This document shows, in pieces, positions 25,048 to 33,493 of a stretch of 64,000 nt of DNA. The stretch spans positions 3,161,501 to 3,225,500 of the forward strand of contig PHTZ01000001.1 in the NCBI GenBank assembly GCA_002813285.1, read 5' to 3'. Made by a program: the position numbers and the translations under genes. Each line of letters begins with the position of its first letter. Position 1 is the stretch's first letter. Under the pieces are notes generated by a model. The model saw nothing but the letters and a program-made list of their open reading frames with translations. It was not told the origin of the DNA and did not search any database. The stretch comes from Flavobacteriaceae bacterium MAR_2009_75 (GTDB lineage: Bacteria > Bacteroidota > Bacteroidia > Flavobacteriales > Flavobacteriaceae).

Positions 25048-26382
25048 ATGAACAAAATAGAGCATAAAACGTATTGGGAACGGTTTAAGGGTGTTGTTAC
25101 CGCACTTTTTTCAAATGATCTCGCATCTGGTATTATGATGGTTTCAGCTGTTGTCGTAGCTTTGGTTCTAGCTAATTCTCCCTTGGCGACCGAATTTCAT
25201 GAGTTTTGGGAATATCGTTTAAACTTAAGTTTGAACGATTCAGAATTGAGTCTTACGATACATCAATTGGTGAACGATGGCCTTATGGCCATTTTCTTTT
25301 TTGCAATTGGGCTTGAAATCAAAAGAGAGGTAATTGCTGGAGAGCTGTCTAGTATCAGAACGGCTATGATGCCGATTTTATGTGCTCTGGGCGGACTCGT
25401 CTTTCCTGTGCTAATTTTTATAACAATTAATAACGATTTAGAAACGATTAGTGGGTGGGGCATACCTATGGCCACAGATATTGTTTTCGCGCTTATATTA
25501 TTGACTTTGGTAGGGAGTAAAAAGGTACCTATATCACTGAAAATCTTTGTGACTGCTCTGGCCGTGGTAGATGATATATGTGCTGTTTTGGTTATCGCCT
25601 TTTTCTATACAGACCATATTGTATATGAAAGTTTATTATGGGCTTTTTCATCATTTTTCATATTGCTTGTTGCTAACGGACTAGGGGTGAAAAATCCCTT
25701 GTTCTATGGTGCAGTGGGATTATTGGGTATATGGACAGGTTTTTTTCTTTCTGGAGTTCATGCCACGATAGCGGGAGTAATCACAGCGATTGCCATACCG
25801 GCACGGGTTGATTTTAAAGAACAGGAATTTGTTCAGAACATTAAAAATCTTGTCAACACATTTGACAATATACGTACCACTGAAACTGTTTTTATGAAAC
25901 AAGACAAACTTGATCTTGTGCATCATATACGAAAGGCCATAAGAAAAACAGTTCCTCCACTACAGACCATAGAACGCGTATTGCAACCTTTCGTGAACTT
26001 TATTGTATTGCCTCTATTCGCATTGGCCAATACAGGACTTACTATTGAAACCGAAAATATCGGAAAATTATGGCACCCACTTTCTATGGGTATAATTTTA
26101 GGGTTGGTTTTAGGTAAATTTTTGGGTATATCAATAGTTGCACATTTGGCTAAAGCTTTAAAAATTGCCAAACTACCTGAAAATGTGAATTGGCCTCAAT
26201 TTTATGGGGCAGCGGCTTTCGCCGGTATTGGGTTTACAATGTCCATCTTTATTGCTGAACTCGCCTTTAATAACGAAGCATTGATACATCAAGCAAAATT
26301 AGCCATTCTATTGGCCTTTGTTTTGGCAGCGTTACTCGGGGTATTTCTTTTCCGATTCTTTGTAAAAGCAGAACAAAGTTGA
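25048..26382 (+). CDS. nhaA: Na+/H+ antiporter NhaA
   Basis: ATG at 25048 is chosen over the adjacent TTG at 25045. 444 residues with about 12 transmembrane helices. NhaA is recognised by LVNDGLMAIFFFAIGLEIKRE, GWGIPMATDIVFAL and FVTALAVVDDICAVLVIAFFY, the last carrying the paired Asp residues that bind Na+ and H+, and near the end FAGIGFTMSIFIAELAF. It exports Na+ in exchange for protons at the inner membrane, fitting a marine habitat. An extra charged loop of about 45 residues in the middle (about 250-300) is seen in many Bacteroidota NhaA. Single-gene unit. Confidence 0.96.
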   Translation: MNKIEHKTYWERFKGVVTALFSNDLASGIMMVSAVVVALVLANSPLATEFHEFWEYRLNLSLNDSELSLTIHQLVNDGLMAIFFFAIGLEIKREVIAGELSSIRTAMMPILCALGGLVFPVLIFITINNDLETISGWGIPMATDIVFALILLTLVGSKKVPISLKIFVTALAVVDDICAVLVIAFFYTDHIVYESLLWAFSSFFILLVANGLGVKNPLFYGAVGLLGIWTGFFLSGVHATIAGVITAIAIPARVDFKEQEFVQNIKNLVNTFDNIRTTETVFMKQDKLDLVHHIRKAIRKTVPPLQTIERVLQPFVNFIVLPLFALANTGLTIETENIGKLWHPLSMGIILGLVLGKFLGISIVAHLAKALKIAKLPENVNWPQFYGAAAFAGIGFTMSIFIAELAFNNEALIHQAKLAILLAFVLAALLGVFLFRFFVKAEQS

Positions 26383-26507
26383 ATTAGTGATTAAGTTGTA
26401 CAAGTGATTTGGCCTAACTATGTTATTAATAGGTCTTCTTACTAAAGATTACAAGCTTCAAGGCTATTAGATTATGTGAGGTTAACTTAGAATTAATCTA
26501 AGAAAAG

Positions 26508-26547
26508 TAAAAACCCCCTAATAATCAGAAGATTAAAAGGAGGTTTA
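26508..26547 (-). terminator. Terminator downstream of tRNA-Leu
   Basis: Read on the minus strand, AAACCTCC pairs with GGGGGTTT (one wobble) around a long AT-rich loop and is followed by five T. It is placed three bases beyond the tRNA-Leu 3' end. The remaining 26383-26507, downstream of nhaA, shows only a weak AT-rich inverted repeat at 26486-26502. Confidence 0.65.
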
Positions 26548-26549
26548 AG

Positions 26550-26634
26550 TACTCGAGATGGGACTTGAACCCATACGGCCATAATGGCCATTGGATTTTA
26601 AGTCCAACGTGTCTACCAATTCCACCACTCGAGC
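26550..26634 (-). tRNA. tRNA-Leu (anticodon UAA)
   Basis: 85 bases folding as a class II tRNA: acceptor GCTCGAG/CTCGAGT-type pairing, anticodon stem TTGGA/TCCAA with loop CTTAAAA giving UAA, a long variable arm (GGCCAT/ATGGCC) and T-loop TTCAAGT. CCA is not encoded. A degenerate relative lies at 19216-19312 in the same orientation. Confidence 0.97.
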
Positions 26635-26656
26635 CTGCATTGGTAACGCATACCAT

Positions 26657-26680
26657 AAAAAAACGCCGGCAAGCGGCGTT
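26657..26680 (-). terminator. Terminator between tRNA-Gly and tRNA-Leu
   Basis: Read on the minus strand, AACGCCG pairs with CGGCGTT around CTTGC and runs into seven T. It lies after tRNA-Gly and before tRNA-Leu, so tRNA-Leu would need readthrough or its own promoter. A damaged version of the same hairpin is present beside the decayed tRNA copy at about 19340-19360. Confidence 0.8.
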
Positions 26681-26688
26681 AGTTTTGA

Positions 26689-26760
26689 GCGAAAAACGGG
26701 ATTCGAACCCGCGACCTCCACCTTGGCAAGGTGGCGCTCTACCAGCTGAGCTATTTTCGC
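26689..26760 (-). tRNA. tRNA-Gly (anticodon GCC)
   Basis: 72 bases with full cloverleaf: acceptor GCGAAAA/TTTTCGC, D-arm GCTC...GAGC, anticodon stem CCACC/GGTGG with loop TTGCCAA (anticodon GCC), and T-arm GCGGG/CCCGT with TTCGAAT. CCA is not encoded. Confidence 0.97.
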
Positions 26761-26882
26761 ATTTAAAAGAACAAACTAACTTGGTTTGTTAGCGGAGGCA
26801 AATTTAATACAATTCTATAAATTGCAAAGAAAAATTTGCTTAAAACTTATGTAGGCAGCCTTATGTGTTGAAATTGATGATT

Positions 26883-29495
26883 TTAAGAGGTCGCTTTTTG
26901 CTTCTTAGAGAGCATTCGCTTTATTTCGTTCAATTTCATCAAGGCTTCGACCGGTGTGAGGGTATTGATATCTAAATGCACAATTTCTTCTTTGATCTGT
27001 TCCAAAAGCGGGTCGTCTAGGTTAAAGAAGCTGAGCTGCATCTCATCTTGGGTAGATTGAAGCTTATCGGTTAGTTCATCGCTGCTATGCGATTTCTCTA
27101 ATTTCTTTAAAATTTTGTTCGCCTTGTGAATTACCTGTTGGGGCATGCCGGCCATTTTGGCTACATGAATGCCAAAGCTATGTTCGCTACCCCCCGGGGT
27201 TAATTTTCGAAGAAACAATACATTGTCTTTTAGTTCCTTCACCGAAACATTGTAATTTTTAATACGCTCGAAGGTATTGGCCATCTCATTGATTTCGTGA
27301 TAATGGGTGGCAAATAAAGTCTTTGCTCGGGCCGGGTGCTCGTGTAAGTATTCGCTAATGGCCCATGCAATAGAAATACCATCGTAAGTACTGGTGCCAC
27401 GGCCAATTTCATCGAGTAGAACCAAACTACGTTCGCTGAGGTTGTTCAGAATAGATGCCGTTTCGTTCATTTCTACCATGAATGTAGATTCGCCCATAGA
27501 AATATTATCACTGGCGCCCACTCGGGTGAAAATTTTGTCTACGTACCCGATTTTAGCGGCCTCTGCAGGTACGAACGAGCCCATTTGCGCCATAAGTACG
27601 ATTAAGGCCGTTTGTCGAAGAATGGCCGACTTACCACTCATATTAGGCCCCGTAATCATAATTATCTGTTGGTCTTCTCGATTGAGCAACACATTATTGG
27701 CAATATACTCTTCCCCCAAAGGCATCTGCTTTTCAATAACAGGGTGTCTACCATTGGTAATTTCAATGTCGGTAGACTCATCGACAAGGGGTTGCACATA
27801 ATTGTTTTCCTTGGCCAATTGCGCAAAACCACATAGACAGTCGAGTTGCGCTATCTGTTGGGCGTTATTCTGAACGGGGTTGATGTATTCCTGCATCCAG
27901 ACGACCAATTGTGAGAATAACTGTTGCTCTAAACTTTGAATACGTTCTTCGGCACCTAAAATTTTTGCTTCGTATTCTTTTAATTCTTCGGTAATGTAGC
28001 GTTCGGCATTGACCAAGGTCTGCTTGCGGGTCCATTCTGGCGGAACTTTATCCTTGTGCGTATTTCTTACTTCTATATAGTATCCGAAGACGTTGTTCGA
28101 TGCTATTTTAAGAGAGGTGATGCCCGTGCGTTCACACTCCCTTTGTAACATTTTATCTAAATAATCTTTGCCTGAGAAGGCTAGGTCTCTCAGTTCATCA
28201 AGCTCTTGAGAATAGCCATCGGCAATGGTCTTGCCTTTCAACATGTTTACGGGCGCCTCTTCGTCTAACATTTCTTTTATGCGTTCGCGTAACATATCAC
28301 AGGTATGCAACTGGTCTGAAATGAGTTGCAGGGCTTCAGAAGAACTTTTTGCGGTCAACTGCTTAATGGGAACGATGGCCTCTAATGAATTTTTTAGCTG
28401 CACAACTTCTTTGGGGTTGATTTTTCCTGTGGCCACCTTAGAGATCAAGCGCTCTAGATCTCCCATTTGTTTAATGGCCTGTTGTAGCTTGAGCAATACG
28501 CTTTCCTCTTCCAGTAAATGTGCAACTACTTGGTGCCGACGTTTTACTTTTTCAATATTTTTTAGTGGTAGTGCCAACCAACGCTTTAGCATTCTACCTC
28601 CCATTGGTGAAATGGTCTTGTCTAAAACATCTAAAAGGGTAACCGCATTCTGATGCGGTGAATGGTACAATTCTAAATTTCGAATCGTAAAACGGTCCAT
28701 CCAAATATATTCTTCTTCGGCAATACGTTTTAACGTACTTATATGTTGAAGTTGCCTGTGCTGGGTTTCCGATAGGTAATGCAATACTACGCCCGAAGCG
28801 ATAACACCATGATTGAGATGGTCGACACCAAAACCTTTCAAAGTGTTGGTCTTAAAATGATTGGTGAGGGTTTCTAGGGCATAATCTTCTTGAAACACCC
28901 AATCTTCCATATGAAAAGTGTGAAACTGGTTGCCAAAAAGTTCGGCAAATTCTTTTTTATGCGTTTTAGGCACCAAAACCTCATTGGGTGAGAAGTTCTG
29001 TAATAGCTTGTCGATTTGCTCTTCTGTACCTTCAGAAGTTAAAAACTCTCCGGTAGAAATATCGACAAAGGAAACACCCAATAACTTTCTTCCAAAATGA
29101 ACGGCACATAAAAAGTTGTTGGCCTTGGCATTTAAAATGTCATCGTTCATGGCCACCCCGGGCGTCACCAGTTCGGTGACCCCACGTTTAACGATGGTCT
29201 TGGTCATTTTCGGGTCTTCTAACTGGTCGCAAATGGCAACCCGCTGCCCTGCTTTGACCAACTTCGGTAAGTAGGTGTTTAGCGAATGGTGCGGAAAACC
29301 GGCCAATTCGGTACGGTCACCTCCATTGTTTCTATGGGTAAGTATAATGCCCAAAATTTTTGAGGCCTTTACGGCATCTTCTCCAAAGGTTTCGTAAAAA
29401 TCTCCTACACGAAAAAGTAACAGCGCATCAGGATATTTGGTCTTGATACTATTGTACTGTTTCATTAAAGGAGTGACCTTTTTTGCTTTTCCCAT
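26883..29495 (-). CDS. mutS: DNA mismatch repair protein MutS
   Basis: 870 residues, typical MutS1 length. The N-terminal mismatch-binding domain has [16 protein letters not shown], containing the Phe-x-Glu (FYE) that wedges at mismatches. Connector, core and clamp domains follow, then the ATPase with Walker A GPNMSGKS (616-623), [14 protein letters not shown] and Walker [16 protein letters not shown], with THYHEI after it. The C-terminal end includes the dimerisation tail. It recognises base mismatches and small loops and recruits MutL. It is monocistronic: 122 bp separates it from the tRNAs downstream, and a divergent promoter for the methyltransferase gene lies immediately upstream. Confidence 0.98.
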   Translation of the reverse strand: MGKAKKVTPLMKQYNSIKTKYPDALLLFRVGDFYETFGEDAVKASKILGIILTHRNNGGDRTELAGFPHHSLNTYLPKLVKAGQRVAICDQLEDPKMTKTIVKRGVTELVTPGVAMNDDILNAKANNFLCAVHFGRKLLGVSFVDISTGEFLTSEGTEEQIDKLLQNFSPNEVLVPKTHKKEFAELFGNQFHTFHMEDWVFQEDYALETLTNHFKTNTLKGFGVDHLNHGVIASGVVLHYLSETQHRQLQHISTLKRIAEEEYIWMDRFTIRNLELYHSPHQNAVTLLDVLDKTISPMGGRMLKRWLALPLKNIEKVKRRHQVVAHLLEEESVLLKLQQAIKQMGDLERLISKVATGKINPKEVVQLKNSLEAIVPIKQLTAKSSSEALQLISDQLHTCDMLRERIKEMLDEEAPVNMLKGKTIADGYSQELDELRDLAFSGKDYLDKMLQRECERTGITSLKIASNNVFGYYIEVRNTHKDKVPPEWTRKQTLVNAERYITEELKEYEAKILGAEERIQSLEQQLFSQLVVWMQEYINPVQNNAQQIAQLDCLCGFAQLAKENNYVQPLVDESTDIEITNGRHPVIEKQMPLGEEYIANNVLLNREDQQIIMITGPNMSGKSAILRQTALIVLMAQMGSFVPAEAAKIGYVDKIFTRVGASDNISMGESTFMVEMNETASILNNLSERSLVLLDEIGRGTSTYDGISIAWAISEYLHEHPARAKTLFATHYHEINEMANTFERIKNYNVSVKELKDNVLFLRKLTPGGSEHSFGIHVAKMAGMPQQVIHKANKILKKLEKSHSSDELTDKLQSTQDEMQLSFFNLDDPLLEQIKEEIVHLDINTLTPVEALMKLNEIKRMLSKKQKATS

Positions 29496-29496
29496 A

Positions 29497-29528
29497 TTGC
29501 CCTAAGCGATTAATTTAACCTATTTTTG
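29497..29528 (+). promoter_or_regulatory. Probable promoter for the RNA methyltransferase gene
   Basis: TTG at 29497-29499 and TATTTTTG at 29521-29528 match the Bacteroidota -33 and -7 elements with a 21-base spacer. Transcription would start near 29534, about 110 bases before the ATG at 29645. Its -33 element touches the start of the divergent mutS. Confidence 0.5.
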
Positions 29529-29644
29529 TCCGCAGAATTAAAAGAACGAATGTATCGATTTTGTTAGTGAAACTCCACATTTGTTGATATTTAGGAATAA
29601 CTTTATAAGAACCCAACACCTAAATGGTGCAGGAAACAAGATGA

Positions 29645-30175
29645 ATGCGAAAACTAAAGAACGAAGAACTTGAAAGGTTAGATGTAGAGGGATTTAAACA
29701 GGCGACCAAAACACCCTTGGTCATAGTTTTAGATAACATTCGAAGCCTTAACAACATCGGGTCAGTTTTTAGAACTGCGGATGCCTTTCTAATAGAAAAG
29801 ATATATTTATGTGGAATTACAGCCACCCCACCGCACAAAGACATTCGCAAGACGGCACTTGGCGCCACGGAAAGCGTAGCTTGGGAATACAGAACGGAAA
29901 CCATTGATCTCATCAACGAATTGAAGTCTGAGGGTTATGAAGTACTTGCCATTGAACAAGCTGAGAATGCCCAGCTTTTAAATTCTTTTGAAGCGAGTAG
30001 TTCAAAAAAATATGCTTTGGTCTTCGGTAATGAAGTAAAAGGAGTTTCTCAAGAAGCAGTCAGTCAAAGTAACGGGGTGATTGAAATACCACAGTACGGC
30101 ACAAAACATTCTTTAAATATCTCGGTCAGTGTCGGGGTAGTAATTTGGGATTTTTGGTCAAAACTGAACGCTTAA
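29645..30175 (+). CDS. TrmH/SpoU-family RNA 2'-O-methyltransferase
   Basis: 176 residues, a minimal SPOUT domain. Motif 1 is LDNIRSLNNIGSVFRTADAF, with the conserved Asn and Arg; motif 2 is ALVFGNEVKGVS; motif 3 is IEIPQYGTKHSLNISVSVGV. These form the knotted SAM-binding site. It should methylate the 2'-OH of a tRNA or rRNA nucleotide; the exact target is not visible. ATG 29645 is used; an earlier ATG at 29641 is out of frame. It is convergent with the folK fusion, with three bases between the stops. Confidence 0.93.
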   Translation: MRKLKNEELERLDVEGFKQATKTPLVIVLDNIRSLNNIGSVFRTADAFLIEKIYLCGITATPPHKDIRKTALGATESVAWEYRTETIDLINELKSEGYEVLAIEQAENAQLLNSFEASSSKKYALVFGNEVKGVSQEAVSQSNGVIEIPQYGTKHSLNISVSVGVVIWDFWSKLNA

Positions 30176-30178
30176 AAC

Positions 30179-31333
30179 CTAAGCTTTTACTGCCGGCAGG
30201 TGTACGGCGAATTTCAATATTTTATCAACGATGGTTTCATAGTCCTCGTTATTGTTCACAAAGTCGAGATCTTCTAAATCTATGACTAAATTATTCTGCT
30301 CGGGGTAACTTCTAATAAAGTCAAAATAGCCCTTATTGATTTGTTCCAGATAGCCCATATCAATACTTTGTTCGTATTCGCGACCTCTCTTCTTGATGTT
30401 TTGAATAAGCCTTTCGGTAGATTGGTAGAGGTACACATATATCTTTGGCTTTCTTACCTCTTTGTACATTAAATGGAACAACTTTCGATAAAGCTCGAAT
30501 TCATCTTGCTGCAACGTAATACGTGCAAAGATCAGCGATTTGTAAATGTCATAATCGCTTACCATAAAACTTTTAAAGAGGTCGTACTGAGAGGTGTCAT
30601 CGGTAAATTGCTGATAGCGGTCGGCCAAAAATGACATTTCTAGCGGAAAGGCATATCGAGACTGTTCTTCATAGAATTTTGGCAGAAAGGGGTTGTCGGC
30701 AAACCGTTCTAAAACCAATTTACCGTTGAAATCTTCCGAAATTTTATTGGCCAAGGTTGTCTTGCCTGCGCCGATATTTCCTTCTATGGCAATAAAGTTG
30801 GTATTTGCGAAAAGCTCTGTTCTGTCTTTATAAAGTCTGAAAGTCGTTTTTTCGAGTTTCCCCTTGTCCCTGCACTCCTGAATCAGGTTTCTCGTGTCTT
30901 TATTTACTATTGGGTGATAAAACTGAGGTGCAATATCGGCCAATGGTTTCAAGACAAATTTTCGATAACATATTTCGGGGTGGGGTATGACCAGTGTATC
31001 TGAAATAAAGGTTTCCCTCTCGTAATATAAAATATCGATATCGATACTACGCGCTTGGTAGCCATCCTCTCTAAAACGAATGCGGCCAAGCTTGTTTTCA
31101 ATAGACAGGAGAGTATCAAGAAGTTTTTGGGGCGGTAAGGTGGTTTTCACCGAAAGGCAAATGTTCAAAAAATCATCTGACTCAAAACCCCATGCACTAC
31201 TTTGATAGATAGGCGATATGCGCTGGATATCTCCGGCAGTTTTCTGAATTTCAAACACTGCGGTCTGTAGGTTGTTCAGAGTGTCGCCCAAATTACTTCC
31301 AAGCGATAAATATGCTAATTTCTGATCGGCCAT
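30179..31333 (-). CDS. folK: Bifunctional HPPK (FolK) / deoxynucleoside kinase fusion
   Basis: ATG at 31333 (MADQKLAYLSLGSNLGD) is taken as the start because the HPPK fold begins there; a GTG/ATG seven codons earlier adds nothing. Residues 1-155 are 6-hydroxymethyl-dihydropterin pyrophosphokinase (LGSNLGD; ARSIDIDIL at 94-102 with the two Mg-binding Asp; IPHPE). Residues 175-384 are a dNK-family kinase: P-loop GNIGAGKTT at 185-193, DRYQQF, and KRGREYEQSI with a lid Arg. The first half makes the folate precursor, the second phosphorylates deoxynucleosides such as deoxyadenosine or deoxyguanosine. Both are cytoplasmic. Each domain looks complete with its key residues, so a fused bifunctional enzyme is likely. 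Confidence 0.93.
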   Translation of the reverse strand: MADQKLAYLSLGSNLGDTLNNLQTAVFEIQKTAGDIQRISPIYQSSAWGFESDDFLNICLSVKTTLPPQKLLDTLLSIENKLGRIRFREDGYQARSIDIDILYYERETFISDTLVIPHPEICYRKFVLKPLADIAPQFYHPIVNKDTRNLIQECRDKGKLEKTTFRLYKDRTELFANTNFIAIEGNIGAGKTTLANKISEDFNGKLVLERFADNPFLPKFYEEQSRYAFPLEMSFLADRYQQFTDDTSQYDLFKSFMVSDYDIYKSLIFARITLQQDEFELYRKLFHLMYKEVRKPKIYVYLYQSTERLIQNIKKRGREYEQSIDMGYLEQINKGYFDFIRSYPEQNNLVIDLEDLDFVNNNEDYETIVDKILKFAVHLPAVKA

Positions 31334-31659
31334 AATTGTAAGACAAAATAACAAAAAGAAGTGGGTAAGTTCATCTAAGTCTTATTAATAGTTATTCACC
31401 AAATGCCGAGATTGTAATAATTCTAGGGTTCAAATTGAGACTATTCATTGTATTGGAATCTAGACATCCCGATGTCACATATGCGAACTCCATTAAATGA
31501 GCAAAAATAAATGGCGCAGTTCATTATCTTTGGCCCGAATCAAGATGTGCTTACCACTTGACAAGTGAGTTTTATTTAACTACAGGTAGGTGTTTTATAC
31601 TTGATGTAACATTTGATCTATTGATACGTCAAATTGAATTGACAACAGATTTTTAGCAT
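31334..31659. promoter_or_regulatory. Intergenic region before sppA with a -7-like box and a short palindrome
   Basis: No coding potential is visible in these 326 bases. TATCTTTG at 31525-31532 matches the -7 consensus TAnnTTTG on the plus strand, although no clear -33 TTG is present. A palindrome CACTTG-A-CAAGTG lies at 31555-31567, shortly after the predicted transcription start, and could be an operator. sppA begins at 31660. Confidence 0.35.
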
Positions 31660-33423
31660 ATGAAATTTTTAAGAAACCTGCTCGCAGCGATTTTAGGCTG
31701 TATTATAGCCTTTGGCCTAATTTTTATGATGTTTATCATCTTCGCTAGTATCGTGGGCAATGCGGAAGACACCGTTTCAATAAAAGATAATTCGGTGCTT
31801 GAACTTCAATTAAAACAACCGATCAGTGATTATGTCGGCGATAATTCACTCGACCCGTTCGCCGGTGGTCTATTTCAGCAAAATCAGGGGCTTGATGAAA
31901 TTCTTCATGCGATTTTGGTGGCTAAGGATGATAAGGATATTAAAGGAATCAGCATCAATAACAATTTTATCATTGCCGGTCTGGCACAGACTCAAGCTAT
32001 TCGCCGGGCACTCGAAGATTTTAAAGAGAGCGGTAAGTTTGTATACACCTATGGCGATTTTTACATTCAGAAAGATTATTACCTCGCCAGTGTGGCCGAC
32101 TCTATTTTCTTGAACCCTGTCGGGGCCCTTGATTTTAGAGGACTTTCTTCGGAAGTACTTTTCTTTAAAGATTTACAGGAAAAAACGGGAGTGAAAATGG
32201 AAGTTATTCGCCACGGTAAATACAAAAGCGCCGTAGAACCTTTCATTGCCAATGAAATGAGCGAAGCCAATCGTTCGCAAATAAAAGAACTGATCGGTTC
32301 TTTGTGGAATTCGATGGTCGATGATATTTCAAGAGGTAGAGATATCAGCGCAGAGAATCTAAATATAATTGCCGACACCCTCGGTGGTCGATCGCCAGAG
32401 TATGCCATGGCTTCAGGTTTGATAGATGATGTCATTTTCTTTGACCAGTATGAACAGAAATTGAGAAGAGCTCTTAGTCTCGAAGATGATAAAGATTTGA
32501 ATATAGTTCAGCTAGAAGATTATGTTATTCGTTCCAACAAAAAGAAAATCAAAAAAGGCGAAGGAAAGGTGGCTATAGTCTTCGCCCAAGGTGAAATTTT
32601 ATATGGTGAAGGTGGCCCAGATGTAATTGGGCAGGGCATCATAAATGAAGCGATTATCAAAGCGAGGGAAGATGACGATGTAAAGGCCATTGTTTTGAGG
32701 GTGAACTCGCCTGGGGGCAGTGCATTGACCTCTGATATTATTTGGCGCGAAGTAGAGTTGACCAAAGAAGTAAAACCAGTGGTGGTCTCTATGGGCAATG
32801 TTGCTGCTTCGGGTGGTTATTACATTGCAGTCGGGGCCGATAAAATTTTTGCAGAACCCACCACGGTGACCGGGTCTATTGGAGTCTTCGGTATGGTGCC
32901 CAATATGGCAGAGCTTGCTGAAGATATAGGCATTAATGCCGAGCAGGTAGGTACAAATAAGAATTCGGTAGAATACTCTTTGTACGAACCTATGAACGAT
33001 GGTTTTCGAACGGTGGTTCAAGAAGGTATAGAAAGTACTTACGATACATTTTTACAGCGGGTTTCACAAGGGCGGAACATTTCAATGGCTCAGGCCGATA
33101 GTCTGGCCCAAGGCAGGGTGTGGAGCGGGGTAGATGCTCAACGTGTGGGCTTGGTCGATGAATTAGGCAATTTAGATGATGCTATTGAAGAAGCTGCAAA
33201 AATGGCCGAACTTGACGAATATGGTATTAAAAAATTCCCGAAATATAAATCAGGGTTGGAGCGATTTATGGAGGATTTAGGTGGAGCTAGTGCCAAAATC
33301 AAAAATGATCTTATTAAAGATGAAATCGGGGTAGAGGCCCATACTATCTTAAAGGAAGTAAAACGCGCTATGGATCAAAAAGGAGTGCAGGCAAGAATGC
33401 CTTTTGTTCTAGATATTAAATAG
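31660..33423 (+). CDS. sppA: Signal peptide peptidase SppA, 67K type
   Basis: 587 residues, close to the 618 of E. coli SppA. One N-terminal transmembrane helix (about residues 6-30) anchors it with the body in the periplasm. There are two tandem S49 domains. The catalytic Lys189 is in the N-terminal domain (GKYKSAVEPF) and the nucleophile Ser384 is in the C-terminal domain (NVAASGGYYIA), preceded by VNSPGGSALTSD. It degrades cleaved signal peptides in the membrane. It is a single gene bounded by a bidirectional terminator at 33448-33471. Confidence 0.97.
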   Translation: MKFLRNLLAAILGCIIAFGLIFMMFIIFASIVGNAEDTVSIKDNSVLELQLKQPISDYVGDNSLDPFAGGLFQQNQGLDEILHAILVAKDDKDIKGISINNNFIIAGLAQTQAIRRALEDFKESGKFVYTYGDFYIQKDYYLASVADSIFLNPVGALDFRGLSSEVLFFKDLQEKTGVKMEVIRHGKYKSAVEPFIANEMSEANRSQIKELIGSLWNSMVDDISRGRDISAENLNIIADTLGGRSPEYAMASGLIDDVIFFDQYEQKLRRALSLEDDKDLNIVQLEDYVIRSNKKKIKKGEGKVAIVFAQGEILYGEGGPDVIGQGIINEAIIKAREDDDVKAIVLRVNSPGGSALTSDIIWREVELTKEVKPVVVSMGNVAASGGYYIAVGADKIFAEPTTVTGSIGVFGMVPNMAELAEDIGINAEQVGTNKNSVEYSLYEPMNDGFRTVVQEGIESTYDTFLQRVSQGRNISMAQADSLAQGRVWSGVDAQRVGLVDELGNLDDAIEEAAKMAELDEYGIKKFPKYKSGLERFMEDLGGASAKIKNDLIKDEIGVEAHTILKEVKRAMDQKGVQARMPFVLDIK

Positions 33424-33447
33424 GAAAAAATTCTGACCTTCATAAAA

Positions 33448-33471
33448 AACGCCCCGATATTTCGGGGCGTT
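33448..33471. terminator. Bidirectional Rho-independent terminator between sppA and the OmpA-family gene
   Basis: AACGCCCCGA pairs with TCGGGGCGTT around a TATT-type loop, with an A run on the left and T-rich sequence on the right. It serves the convergent genes on both sides. Confidence 0.9.
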
Positions 33472-33493
33472 CGTATTTTGCTAATTATTAACC

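Noticed and set aside
19216-26690. Integrative element at tRNA-Leu
   Set aside because: No integrase, excisionase or mobilisation gene is seen, and the distal copy includes the whole tRNA plus its 5' flank rather than only its 3' end. Kept as a finding about duplication, not as a mobile element.
26565-26792. Open frame of about 75 codons across the tRNA genes
   Set aside because: It covers both tRNA genes and their spacer; the frame is chance.
29641-29643. Earlier ATG for the RNA methyltransferase
   Set aside because: It is in a different frame and runs out of the methyltransferase reading frame.
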